From DAOUAE01 sp034433795 (GTDB lineage: Bacteria; Chloroflexota; UBA6077; FW602-bin22; DAOUAE01): DNA of 34,131 bases. Under the pieces are notes generated by a model, which saw nothing but the letters and a program-made list of their open reading frames with translations, did not search any database and was not told the DNA's origin. Location: contig DAOUAE010000093.1 in assembly GCA_034433795.1 (NCBI GenBank), positions 1-34,131 on the forward strand, given 5' to 3'. The stretch's first letter is position 1. Every line of letters starts with the position of its first letter. A program made the translations under genes and the position numbers. Positions 1 through 7,908 of the stretch are shown here, piece after piece.

Positions 1-1
1 G

Positions 2-391
2 CGGGTGGCCATCGAGGTCTATCCGGGCAACTTTATCGAGGAGAGCGCTGTACTGCTCCACCTCATCCGCGACCTGAACTTCCCCAATCTGGGCTATCTT
101 CTCTGCGTCGCCCACCTGGCCGCCCTGGGCGAGGATCTCCTCGCCACCTACCGGGCGGTCCGCGACCACCTCTTCCACATCCACCTGTCAGACACCCCGA
201 TCCGGACGCTGGACCACAAACATCTGGTCCCGGGCTACGGGGAGGTCGATCTTGGGGCGCTCGCCCGGGCGATCCGCGCCGACGGCTACAGGGGGACGGT
301 GACGCTGCAGATCTACAGCCACGAGGCCTCGGCGGAGCAGAGCAGCGTGGAGGGCTTGCGGGCGGTCCGGGCACTCTTTGGGCTGACCTGA
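2..391 (+). CDS. Sugar phosphate isomerase/epimerase-like TIM-barrel protein, C-terminal part (5' end outside window)
   Basis: The open frame enters from the left edge and stops with TGA at 389-391, so only about the last 129 residues are visible. Blocks matching the C-terminal half of the xylose isomerase-like/AP endonuclease 2 TIM barrel are seen: IEVYPGNF, LGYLLCVAHL, HIHLSD, then GEVDLGALARAI and VTLQIY. In this family four metal ligands (Glu, Asp, His, Glu) normally sit in these blocks. Here Glu and His are kept, but the Asp position reads Cys (LLCVAH) and the last Glu position reads Gln (TLQIY), so metal binding may be altered. It precedes two related genes (527-1381 and 4924-5799) and is separated from the first by a strong hairpin. 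The family call is firm; the substrate is unknown. Confidence 0.75.
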   Translation, partial: RVAIEVYPGNFIEESAVLLHLIRDLNFPNLGYLLCVAHLAALGEDLLATYRAVRDHLFHIHLSDTPIRTLDHKHLVPGYGEVDLGALARAIRADGYRGTVTLQIYSHEASAEQSSVEGLRAVRALFGLT

Positions 392-421
392 TCATGGTCC
401 CTCTGGAAAGGGACCATGATC
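390..421 (+). terminator. Perfect hairpin after the first gene, probable terminator
   Basis: A 13-bp perfect inverted repeat (390-402 and 409-421) with a 6-nt loop overlaps the stop codon of the upstream gene. The arms read atcatggtccct and agggaccatgat, plus one outer G-C pair. Only a short run (TTT) follows, so it is not a textbook intrinsic terminator. It may instead stabilise the 3' end of the message. Confidence 0.5.
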
Positions 422-432
422 TTTGGCGCGAT

Positions 433-448
433 GGAAAAACGTTTAACC
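433..448. promoter_or_regulatory. Palindromic LacI-family-like operator upstream of the isomerase/importer run
   Basis: The 16 bases GGAAAAACGTTTAACC contain the perfect 8-bp palindrome AAACGTTT with a central CG. Outer GG and CC are also symmetric, giving GG-nn-AAACGTTT-nn-CC. Palindromes with a central CG are typical of LacI-family sugar repressors. It lies 79-94 bases upstream of the GTG start at 527. No clear -10/-35 pair was found nearby, so the assignment rests on the palindrome and its position. Confidence 0.45.
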
Positions 449-526
449 ACGGAGGTGAAGGGGCAGGGCTGAGAAGAAGGGACCGAACGGTGGTGAACAG
501 GCCAGAAAGACGCAGGAGGTGCAGCG

Positions 527-1381
527 GTGAGCGACATCAAAATCGGCATCAATCTGGAGTTTGTGCGGCATCACGATCTCGGCTTTGAGGCCGGCGCGCG
601 GAAGGCGGCGGAGCTAGGGTACCGGTACGTGGAGCCGTGCGTGGCGACGGGGCGGGATCTGCTGGCCGAGGCGGGCTACTACCATATGCTGAGCATGGAG
701 GAGGACCCGCTTTACTACCGCGATCTTCTCGCCCAATTGGGGCTGCGGTGCCCGGGGCTGTCGGCCCACGCGCCGCTGGCCAAGCCGGAGATCGCCATTC
801 CCTATCTGCGGCAGGCCATCCGCTGGGCGGCGGACATCGGAGCGCCGGTGGTCAACACCGACGATGGGACCAAGTATCCGTGGATGACCGAAGAGGAGAT
901 CTGGCAGCAGATCCGTTACACCCTGCGGGTGGTGGTGCCGGTGGCCGAGCGCCACGGGATCCGGATCGGTTTGGAGCAGCACCAGGACCTGAGCACGCGC
1001 TGGGAGACCTTCCAGCGGCTTCTCACCCTGATCGACTCGCCGATGATCGGGGTGAACTTCGACACCGGCAACCTCTATCTGGCCGGGCAGGATGTGCTGC
1101 AGTGGCTGCGGGAGCTGGCCCCGCGGGTGGTGCACGTCCACGCCAAGGACATCTCCATCGAGCACGCCGAGCGGGAGCGGGGCAAAGTTTACGGCACGCC
1201 GGTGGGGTGTGCCTGCGGGGATGGCGTGATCGACTGGCCGCAGGTGGTGGCGATCCTGCGGCAGGCGGGCTACACCGGGGTGCTCTCGGTGGAGTGTGGC
1301 ACGATCGAGCAGGCCCGCCGCAGCATTGCCTATCTGCAATCGGTTCTGGGCGCCAGCCCGTCGCCGACCCCGACCCGCTAA
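527..1381 (+). CDS. Sugar phosphate isomerase/epimerase (xylose isomerase-like TIM barrel)
   Basis: This 284-residue protein probably isomerises or epimerises a sugar, keto-sugar or sugar phosphate in the cytoplasm. The GTG start is supported by AGGAGGT at 514-520. The four expected metal ligands are all visible: Glu150 (GLEQHQ), Asp179 (NFDTGN), His205 (HVHAKD) and Glu256 (SVECG). The block GDGVIDWPQVV before the last strand is also typical. It is immediately followed, 35 bases later, by a sugar importer and shares the region with two dehydrogenases of the Gfo/Idh/MocA family, a pairing common in polyol and keto-sugar catabolism. The family also includes inosose-pathway, tagatose/psicose epimerase-like and keto-glycoside-cleaving proteins, and I cannot choose among these from sequence alone. 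Confidence 0.85.
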   Translation: MSDIKIGINLEFVRHHDLGFEAGARKAAELGYRYVEPCVATGRDLLAEAGYYHMLSMEEDPLYYRDLLAQLGLRCPGLSAHAPLAKPEIAIPYLRQAIRWAADIGAPVVNTDDGTKYPWMTEEEIWQQIRYTLRVVVPVAERHGIRIGLEQHQDLSTRWETFQRLLTLIDSPMIGVNFDTGNLYLAGQDVLQWLRELAPRVVHVHAKDISIEHAERERGKVYGTPVGCACGDGVIDWPQVVAILRQAGYTGVLSVECGTIEQARRSIAYLQSVLGASPSPTPTR

Positions 1382-1416
1382 CTCGCGGAGGAGCAGATCC
1401 CCCTGGAGGAACCACA

Positions 1417-2331
1417 ATGATCCGTCGGATGCGCAACCGTCATTCCTCTAAACTGCTGGCTCGAGAGGCTATAGATGGGCGCCTCTTTGCCTTACCCTTT
1501 ATCCTTGGGTTTATCTTCTGGTGGGCATATCCGATGGGTTACTCGATTTATCTTGTCTTCCAGGACTGGGATCTGCTCACTCCTCCAAGTTTTGCTGGGC
1601 TTAAGAACATACTACAGTTATTCAACGATCCGAAAGTTGGTCTCTCTCTGACAAATACAGCGTTTTACACATTTCTCGGTGTTCCGATACATCTTTTTAT
1701 CGCGCTTATCCTTGCTCTTGCACTAAACGTACCGCTACGTGGCATCTCTCTCTATCGTACAGTATTCTATATCCCGTCGATTACGCCGGCAGTGGCCAGT
1801 GCTGTTGTATGGTTGCAAATTTTCCATCCAGAGTTTGGCATTCTCAATGCATTTCTCGGTATTTTGGGCATACCTCCTGTTAAATGGCTCTTCGAGCCAG
1901 CAATAGCAAAGCCAGCATTTATATTCATGACAACCTGGACTATAGGTCCGCAGATTGTCATATTCTTAGCCGGACTTCAGGGAGTTCCTGAAGTTCTCTA
2001 TGAGGCTGCACAGATTGACGGTGCAAATACACTCCAGCGGTTTATTCATATTACTCTGCCGATGATCTCTCCGGTGATCTTTTTCAATCTTGTTGTCGGG
2101 ATTATAGGAAGCTTTCAAGTCTTCACTAGTGCTTTTATCATGACTGGCGGTGGCCCTCAAGATGCTACGCTTTTCACAGTGTTGTATCTTTATCGGAACG
2201 GCTTCGAGTACTTTAAGATGGGTTATGCCGCGACAATAGCGTGGCTCTTATTCTGGATCATAGTTTTCTTTACGATAATTCAGTTCAGACTGGCAAGCCG
2301 CTGGGTTTATTACGAAGGTTCTCTAAAGTAG
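1417..2331 (+). CDS. ABC sugar importer permease, MalF/UgpA type
   Basis: This 304-residue inner-membrane protein is one of the two channel subunits of an ABC carbohydrate importer. The start is the ATG at 1417, preceded by TGGAGGA at 1404-1410; the frame is open further upstream, but that stretch only shadows the isomerase gene. Hydrophobic segments begin near residues 23, 80, 112, 166, 214 and 265, fitting six membrane helices. The cytoplasmic EAA loop that docks on the ATPase is seen at about residues 196-216 (YEAAQIDGAN, then ITLPMISP). It pairs with the permease at 2348 and the lipoprotein at 3383. Its base composition is far lower in GC than the genes on either side (about 42% in line 1801-1860, against 67% in line 961-1020). 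Confidence 0.92.
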   Translation: MIRRMRNRHSSKLLAREAIDGRLFALPFILGFIFWWAYPMGYSIYLVFQDWDLLTPPSFAGLKNILQLFNDPKVGLSLTNTAFYTFLGVPIHLFIALILALALNVPLRGISLYRTVFYIPSITPAVASAVVWLQIFHPEFGILNAFLGILGIPPVKWLFEPAIAKPAFIFMTTWTIGPQIVIFLAGLQGVPEVLYEAAQIDGANTLQRFIHITLPMISPVIFFNLVVGIIGSFQVFTSAFIMTGGGPQDATLFTVLYLYRNGFEYFKMGYAATIAWLLFWIIVFFTIIQFRLASRWVYYEGSLK

Positions 2332-2347
2332 CCGTGGGGGGCGTGGC

Positions 2348-3268
2348 ATGTTTATGAAAGACCAAGGCAAGACCTTAGAAATTCGAGTCTTAGCTCGTCA
2401 ATTCTCGTTAACTTCAAAATCTAAGCAATTAATTGGCCACACTATGCTACATGTTACCCTAACAGTGGTTGGTTTCACATTTCTTGTGCCGCTTTTGTGG
2501 GTTATATCAACCTCTCTAAAATCTCCAAATAAAGTGTTCACATATCCAATAAAATGGATCCCAGACCCAGTGGTTTGGACAAATTACTCTGACATTTTTG
2601 AAATTTTGAGATTTTCTGGGCAGCCAGCATTCTTAGTTTTCGCCAAAAACACCTTCATCGTTTCAACTCTGGCCACTATTGGTACTCTCATCTCAACAAT
2701 ATTCGTTGCCTACAGTTTTGCACGGCTGCGCTGGCCTGAACGTGATCTAATCTTCAGCCTCTGTCTGGCAACAATGATGTTGCCGGGTGTTGTGACATTA
2801 ATCCCGACTTTTCTAATATTCAGAAATCTCGGATGGCTTGATACCTTCTTACCATTGATCGTTCCATCATGGTTTGGGATAAACGGGTTTTATGTCTTCA
2901 TGCTCCGACAGTTTTTCCTGAACCTTCCATATGAGCTTGAGGAGGCAGCACGTATCGATGGGGCAAGTAGTTTCCGCATACTCTGGCAGATTATGGTTCC
3001 GCTCTCCGGTCCAGCACTCGCAGCGATAACAATCTTCTCATTTCTGCATCACTATAACGACTTCCTCGGTCCCCTTATCTACCTGAACTCCAACGAGAAC
3101 TATACCCTGGCTCTTGGGTTGCGGATGTTCCAGGGACGCTTTGGTGATCGCTGGCCGATCGTCATGGCGGCCTCGATGCTCGTCATCATACCACCGATCC
3201 TGATCTTCCTCCTGGCACAGCGATACTTTATTCGTGGCATTCATTTAACCGGGCTGAGCGGGCGATAG
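2348..3268 (+). CDS. ABC sugar importer permease, MalG/UgpE type
   Basis: This 306-residue membrane protein is the second channel subunit of the importer. The EAA loop is at about residues 198-219 (EEAARIDGASSF, then IMVPLSGP). Membrane segments begin near residues 35, 103, 135, 165, 222 and 275. The C-terminus RYFIRGIHLTGLSG is the usual ending of MalG-type sugar permeases. It starts 16 bases after the previous stop behind a G-run (GTGGGGGGCG) rather than a classical ribosome site; a second ATG two codons in is also possible. It is part of the AT-richer transporter block (line 2521-2580 is 40% GC). Confidence 0.92.
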   Translation: MFMKDQGKTLEIRVLARQFSLTSKSKQLIGHTMLHVTLTVVGFTFLVPLLWVISTSLKSPNKVFTYPIKWIPDPVVWTNYSDIFEILRFSGQPAFLVFAKNTFIVSTLATIGTLISTIFVAYSFARLRWPERDLIFSLCLATMMLPGVVTLIPTFLIFRNLGWLDTFLPLIVPSWFGINGFYVFMLRQFFLNLPYELEEAARIDGASSFRILWQIMVPLSGPALAAITIFSFLHHYNDFLGPLIYLNSNENYTLALGLRMFQGRFGDRWPIVMAASMLVIIPPILIFLLAQRYFIRGIHLTGLSGR

Positions 3269-3285
3269 GAGACTAATTGCACCTG

Positions 3286-3307
3286 AAGGAGGGAGATTAT
3301 GGCATAA
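3286..3307 (+). promoter_or_regulatory. Strong ribosome site followed by a two-codon mini-ORF (AUG GCA UAA)
   Basis: AAGGAGGG at 3286-3293 is placed five to six bases before ATG at 3299-3301, but the frame reads ATG GCA TAA and ends. The lipoprotein gene begins 76 bases downstream with its own ribosome site. This could be a translational or mRNA-stability element, or a relic of an older start. Nothing shows that it is used. Confidence 0.35.
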
Positions 3308-3382
3308 AAACACCACACTATGATCGCGAGCGAAGTGAAACCCGAACATAGTCGACGGAGAATATGCTTCAAGGAGGTTGTC

Positions 3383-4783
3383 ATGCACGGACAAAATACA
3401 CTGGCGCGGCGTGCTATTCTTCGAACGATGGTATTAGCGGCCATAGGCGGTGTAGCTGGGGGCGCACTTGCGGCCTGCGGACCAGCCCCTGCCCCAACCC
3501 AGACTCCCCAACAGGGGGCTCCCGCAGCTCAGCCCGCTCCGGCAGCACAGATGACAAACATCGCCTTCTTTGAATGGGGCGATATCAACGACAAGCAGAT
3601 AGCCGATGGTACGATCGCGGACTTTGAGAAGGCCCATCCCAACATCAAGGTCAGACTCGAACAGCCGACCGGAAACTACTATGAGAAACTTCAAGCGGCG
3701 CTGGCCGGGGGTGTCGCTCCTGATGTATTAAACATGCAGACCTGGCGCTTCCAACCGTTTGCCGCGAAAGGGGCAATCGATCCCATTGACACTTTCCGGG
3801 GGCGAGATAACTACAATACGCCGTATCCTGAGGTTTGGAAGAGCGTCTACGACCCCCAGAAAAAATTCCGCGGCAAACTTTATGGCGTACCGTGGAACAT
3901 GAACTCGATGGTTATGTTCTACGTTAAGGATCAATTCGACAAGGCAGGGCTCAAATATCCCACAGATGATTGGACCTATACTGATTTCGTCGATCTCACG
4001 AAGAAATTGACAAGAACTCAGGACGGAGTCAAATACTACGGATACCAAACAAACACGATCTATGAGCGTCTCGCGTGCTGGATGCGTCTCAATGGAGATA
4101 AAGAGTGGGATACGGAAGTGGAGCCTAAGAAAGCTCTCTGGGATCAACCGCGTATAATCGAGGCTATCAACTTCCAGCTCTATGAGGTCATAAACACGTT
4201 AAAGGTAAGTCCAACACCGGCCGAGATGCAGGGTGGAACGAACCAAATTCAGTCAGGGAATGTCGCGATGAAAATGGAAGGGCCATGGTTTATGCCGCAA
4301 ATGATGGGGCCGAAGGCGAAGCGCGAAGGAGGAACACCTTTTGACGTAGTGCTGCTGCCGAAAGGCGAGGGAGGCCGGCGTGCTCACATGGTCTTCGGTC
4401 ACGTGCTTACACTCAATAAGGCCAGTAAAGCCAAAGATGCGGCCTGGGAGTTTATGAAGTTTGCCGGAAGTGAAGGAGGGCAGAAGCACGTTGCCCGTGG
4501 CGGACGGCAGCCGGTGACGCCGGAGTTCAACGAGAAGTTCTGGGCCCCTCTGGCTAAGGAACAGTTCAAGTTGGAAAACACTGCCGCCTTCATTAAAGCT
4601 TTTGAGACTGGCATCCTGCATCTTGCGGGTGAGGTCGACGACCGCTTTATCTACAACGAGGTTCTGAAGGAAGCATTCGACAAGCTTATTGCCGGTCATG
4701 CTCAGGCCAAAGATATTATCCCGGAGGTAAATAGAAAACTCCAAAAGATTCTTGATGATTACTGGGCCAAACAAAGGCAATAA
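3383..4783 (+). CDS. ABC sugar importer substrate-binding lipoprotein
   Basis: This 466-residue extracellular binding protein (family 1 type) should capture a sugar and deliver it to the permeases at 1417-3268. The ATG at 3383 follows AAGGAGG at 3371-3377 and is preferred over an in-frame ATG at 3320 that lacks a ribosome site. Residues 8-31 form a twin-arginine-type signal ending in the lipobox LAAC, with Cys32 as the lipid anchor. A Pro/Ala/Gln linker follows (about 34-56), then the mature domain with FFEWGD near residue 61 and the binding-protein block GTIADFEKAHPNIKVRL. The C-terminus is charged. GC is intermediate, between the AT-rich permeases and the rich genes downstream. A strong hairpin ends this unit. 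The sugar is unknown. Confidence 0.92.
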   Translation: MHGQNTLARRAILRTMVLAAIGGVAGGALAACGPAPAPTQTPQQGAPAAQPAPAAQMTNIAFFEWGDINDKQIADGTIADFEKAHPNIKVRLEQPTGNYYEKLQAALAGGVAPDVLNMQTWRFQPFAAKGAIDPIDTFRGRDNYNTPYPEVWKSVYDPQKKFRGKLYGVPWNMNSMVMFYVKDQFDKAGLKYPTDDWTYTDFVDLTKKLTRTQDGVKYYGYQTNTIYERLACWMRLNGDKEWDTEVEPKKALWDQPRIIEAINFQLYEVINTLKVSPTPAEMQGGTNQIQSGNVAMKMEGPWFMPQMMGPKAKREGGTPFDVVLLPKGEGGRRAHMVFGHVLTLNKASKAKDAAWEFMKFAGSEGGQKHVARGGRQPVTPEFNEKFWAPLAKEQFKLENTAAFIKAFETGILHLAGEVDDRFIYNEVLKEAFDKLIAGHAQAKDIIPEVNRKLQKILDDYWAKQRQ

Positions 4784-4795
4784 AATTAAATGCAG

Positions 4796-4844
4796 GTGAA
4801 GTCCCCGTCTCGGCAAACAAAAGACGCGGAGACGGGGACTTCAC
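4796..4844 (+). terminator. 16-bp perfect inverted repeat after the importer operon
   Basis: The arms at 4796-4811 and 4829-4844 are perfectly complementary over 16 bp (left arm gtgaagtccccgtctc), with a 17-nt A-rich loop. It begins 12 bases after the lipoprotein stop codon. No T-run follows on either strand, so it is a probable transcription end or mRNA-stabilising hairpin rather than a classical intrinsic terminator. Confidence 0.55.
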
Positions 4845-4923
4845 TCACATCAGCCACAAAAATCTTACGCCTCTCTAATTTCTTTGTTTAATTCCACTGC
4901 CCTAATCTTATGGAGGCGAATTC

Positions 4924-5799
4924 ATGCCCATACCCCTGTGTGCCGCACTGCGGCCCACCGACCAGACCGGTGACCCCTATATGGATCTAGCCGGGCGGGC
5001 CCGAAGACTCGACTTTGACGGTCTGATGCTCGGGTTCGCCCCGGAACGCGACCCGGCACGCGCCCGTCAGGCCCTCGCCGACCACCACCTCGTCGTGGCC
5101 GAAGTCGGCTGCTACGTTAACCTGCTGCATCCTGAGGACCGGCACTGGCAGGCGAACATCGACCGGGTGAAGGCAGCCCTCCGGCAGGCCAAGGCCCTGG
5201 GCGCCCGCTGCGTCGCCAGCATCGCCGGCTCGCTGGCTCCGGACATGAATACACCCCACCCCGACAACTGGTCTCCCCGCGCCTGGCAGCGACTGTATGC
5301 CGCCCTCGCCCAGATCCTACCGGTGGCCGAGGAGGTGGGCGTCTTCTTCTGCCTAGAGCCGTTTATCCTCACCCCTCTTGACTCGGTTCGGGCCCTCCGG
5401 CGAGTCCTCGACGACAATCCCTCGCCCTGGCTCGGCGTTCTGCTCGACCCGGTCAACCTGGTCAGCCACGACCGCTATTTCCACACCGGCGACCTTATCG
5501 ACGAGGCTTTCGACCGCCTGGGAACGAAAATCCAGTGCATCCACGCCAAAGATACGCTGTGGGTGCCCCGGGCCTTCACCCTCTACCTGAAAGAGGTCCC
5601 ACCGGGCGCCGGAGTCCTGGACTATCCCCGTCTGCTCCGCCGCCTGGCGCAATTGGGCAATGGCGCGCCCCTCTGCCTCGAGCACCTCGCCTCCGATGAG
5701 GAGTACGCCGCCGCAGCCGCCCACCTCAGACGGGTGGCGGCCGAGATCGGGGTATCTCTGGGCTCTCCAAGAGAACACGAGGAGCGAGACCGACGATGA
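4924..5799 (+). CDS. Sugar phosphate isomerase/epimerase (xylose isomerase-like TIM barrel)
   Basis: This 291-residue cytoplasmic protein is a second full member of the TIM-barrel isomerase family. The ATG at 4924 follows TGGAGG at 4911-4916. The metal-binding set is intact: Glu145 (CLEPF), Asp175 (LLDPVN), His207 (CIHAKD) and Glu253 (CLEH). The loop PPGAGVLDYPRLLRRL precedes the last strand. It overlaps the next gene by four bases (ATGA at 5796-5799), so the two are probably translationally coupled and may act on consecutive intermediates. GC returns to the high value of the region here. The substrate is not evident. Confidence 0.85.
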   Translation: MPIPLCAALRPTDQTGDPYMDLAGRARRLDFDGLMLGFAPERDPARARQALADHHLVVAEVGCYVNLLHPEDRHWQANIDRVKAALRQAKALGARCVASIAGSLAPDMNTPHPDNWSPRAWQRLYAALAQILPVAEEVGVFFCLEPFILTPLDSVRALRRVLDDNPSPWLGVLLDPVNLVSHDRYFHTGDLIDEAFDRLGTKIQCIHAKDTLWVPRAFTLYLKEVPPGAGVLDYPRLLRRLAQLGNGAPLCLEHLASDEEYAAAAAHLRRVAAEIGVSLGSPREHEERDRR

Positions 5800-6875
5800 C
5801 AGCGCACCAGCCTCTCCGCCTGGCACTCATCGGCTGTGGGAACATCGCCACCGCCCATATCCGGGCCTTCCAGACTCTCGGGCCAGAGGTGGTCCGTGTC
5901 GTCGCCACCTGCGACGTCAGCGCTCCCCTGGCGGAAGCGCGGGCCCGTGACCTCGGGGCAGACCACGCTCTGACCGACTTTCGCGCCGTCCTGGAGATGC
6001 CAACCGTCGAGGCGGTGGATCTCTGTCTCCCGCACTATCTCCACGCCGAGATCGCCATCGCTGCCGCCCAGGCCGGGAAACACATCCTGGTGGAGAAGCC
6101 GATGGCCTGCTCGCTGGCCGAGGCCCACGAAATGGTCAGCGCCGCCGAGAAGGCTGGGGTCATCTTGATGGTCGGCCAGATGCAGCGCTATCATCCGCTC
6201 CACCGCGGGGTGAAACGCCTCATCGCCGCCGGCGAACTGGGAACCATCCGTGGCGTCCGCTTCGACGCCATGCAGAATCTGTTGGGATACGCCCAGCCGG
6301 GCCACTGGCTCTACGACGGCCGTCTGGCCGGTGGGGGGATCCTCATCTCCGTCTCCGTCCACAAGATCGATCTTATGCGCTATTTCCTCGGCGAGGTACG
6401 GCGGGTGGCGGCGATCTGCCGGACCGCCCAGCCCCATTTCCGGAACGGCGCCGAGGATTATGCCTGCGCGGTCCTGGAGTTCCAGAACGGGGCAATCGGC
6501 GAGCACTTCGCGACCTACAGCGGCTTCCAGCTGCCCTACTCAGAATCGTATATGCTCTTCGGTGACGAAGGCACGGTGCACACGCTGCCCACCGGGCAGG
6601 CCGCCTACTACGCCTCCCGCCGGCACGACCCGACGCCTCCCGATCTCACCGGCGCCCGGCGCTTCTACGGTCACTTTCTGCCCGTCGCGCCAGATCGGAC
6701 CGGGCTGCCGACCGACGACCCCTTCGTCAACGAGATCGCCCACTTTGTGGACTGCTGTCGCACGGGCACCGAACCGCTCTCCAGCGGCCGCGACAACCTC
6801 GGGACCATGGCGGTCATCGCCGCCCTCTACGCCTCCGCCCGCCAGGGCGGACAGCCCGTTGAGGTGACACTGTAG
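5796..6875 (+). CDS. Gfo/Idh/MocA-family NAD(P)-dependent oxidoreductase
   Basis: This 359-residue dehydrogenase probably oxidises or reduces a sugar or polyol. The Rossmann motif GCGNIA is at residues 13-18, the family EKP signature with its catalytic Lys at 100-102 (VEKPMA), and the substrate-domain block GGGILISVSVHKIDL at 179-193 with His189. In many family members an Asp precedes that His by four residues; here it is Ser185, a variation also found in uncharacterised sugar-dehydrogenase subgroups. The ATGA overlap with the isomerase upstream and the 13-base gap to a second dehydrogenase place it in one operon. Which sugar and which direction cannot be read from the sequence. Confidence 0.88.
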   Translation: MTAHQPLRLALIGCGNIATAHIRAFQTLGPEVVRVVATCDVSAPLAEARARDLGADHALTDFRAVLEMPTVEAVDLCLPHYLHAEIAIAAAQAGKHILVEKPMACSLAEAHEMVSAAEKAGVILMVGQMQRYHPLHRGVKRLIAAGELGTIRGVRFDAMQNLLGYAQPGHWLYDGRLAGGGILISVSVHKIDLMRYFLGEVRRVAAICRTAQPHFRNGAEDYACAVLEFQNGAIGEHFATYSGFQLPYSESYMLFGDEGTVHTLPTGQAAYYASRRHDPTPPDLTGARRFYGHFLPVAPDRTGLPTDDPFVNEIAHFVDCCRTGTEPLSSGRDNLGTMAVIAALYASARQGGQPVEVTL

Positions 6876-6888
6876 TGAGGAGGGATCT

Positions 6889-7908
6889 ATGAGCCGTCTC
6901 ACCGTCGGTCTGGTCGGCTGCGGGGGCATCTCCCGCGCCCACGCCCGCGGCTACCGGGCCCTGCGCGACCTGGTCCGCGTCACCGCCGTCTGCGACCCCG
7001 ACCGGGCGCGGGCGGAGGAGCGAGCCCGCGACCTGGAGGGCGCGCAGATCTTCACCGACTACGACGAGTTCCTGGCCCACGCCGGCGTCGACGCGGTCGA
7101 CCTCTGCCTGCCCCACGCCCTCCACGCCCCCGCCGCCATCCAGGCGGCCCAGGCGGGCAAGCACATCCTGGTGGAGAAGCCCATCGCCACGACCCTGGCC
7201 GAGGCCGACGCCATGATCGCCGCCGCCCGGGCCGCCGGGGTCACGCTGATGGTGGCCCACAACCAGCGCTACGACCCGCTCTACCAGACGGTCAAGCGGC
7301 TCCTTGAGGAGGAGGCGCTGGGGCCGATCCTCTGCGCGCGCGCCGACCACAACCAGGACTTTCAGCGGCCGCCCGGCCACTGGCTGCGCGAGAACCGTCT
7401 GGCGGGCGGGGGTGTGGTCATCGGCTCGGGCATCCACCGCCTCGATCTTCTGCGCTGGCTGGTCGGCGAGATCACCGCGGTGGCCAGCTTCCAGACCTAT
7501 CAGCCAGCCCGCCTGGAGGGAGAAGTGGCCGCCGTCCTCAGCCTGCAGTTCGCCAATGGCTCTGTCGGCGAGGTGGTGGCCAACTGGGCGGTCCGTCGCT
7601 CCCCCTGGGGCGAGCTGCTCTTTCTGACCGGGGAACGCGGCGTCCTCCACAATGTCGGCGGACTGTTCCTGGCCACCCCGGAGACCAACGGCGCCTTTCA
7701 GGCGGTGCCGGTTCCCCCGGGCGACTCGTTCGCCGAGGAGATCCGCCACTTCGTCCAGTGCGTGACCGAGGGGCGCACGCCTCTGACCGACGGTCTGGAA
7801 GGACGACGGTCGCTCGAGGTCTGTCTGGCCGCCTACCGGTCGGCCCGGACCGGCCAGGTGGTGCGCCTGCCGCTGGCCGGCGACGAACCGCTGGAGGGAG
7901 GGCGCTGA
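6889..7908 (+). CDS. Gfo/Idh/MocA-family NAD(P)-dependent oxidoreductase (second, tandem)
   Basis: This 339-residue dehydrogenase is related to the preceding gene but clearly diverged. The dinucleotide motif GCGGIS is at residues 10-15 and the catalytic EKP at 96-98 (VEKPIA). A GGGVVIGSGIHRLDL block retains the His, while the canonical Asp position is Gly. GAGGAGGG at 6876-6883 provides a good ribosome site. The stop codon directly abuts the ATG of the DUF6807 gene at 7909, so expression is likely coupled. Two tandem Gfo/Idh/MocA enzymes with TIM-barrel isomerases suggest an oxidation-isomerisation/cleavage-reduction scheme through a keto-sugar. Confidence 0.88.
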   Translation: MSRLTVGLVGCGGISRAHARGYRALRDLVRVTAVCDPDRARAEERARDLEGAQIFTDYDEFLAHAGVDAVDLCLPHALHAPAAIQAAQAGKHILVEKPIATTLAEADAMIAAARAAGVTLMVAHNQRYDPLYQTVKRLLEEEALGPILCARADHNQDFQRPPGHWLRENRLAGGGVVIGSGIHRLDLLRWLVGEITAVASFQTYQPARLEGEVAAVLSLQFANGSVGEVVANWAVRRSPWGELLFLTGERGVLHNVGGLFLATPETNGAFQAVPVPPGDSFAEEIRHFVQCVTEGRTPLTDGLEGRRSLEVCLAAYRSARTGQVVRLPLAGDEPLEGGR

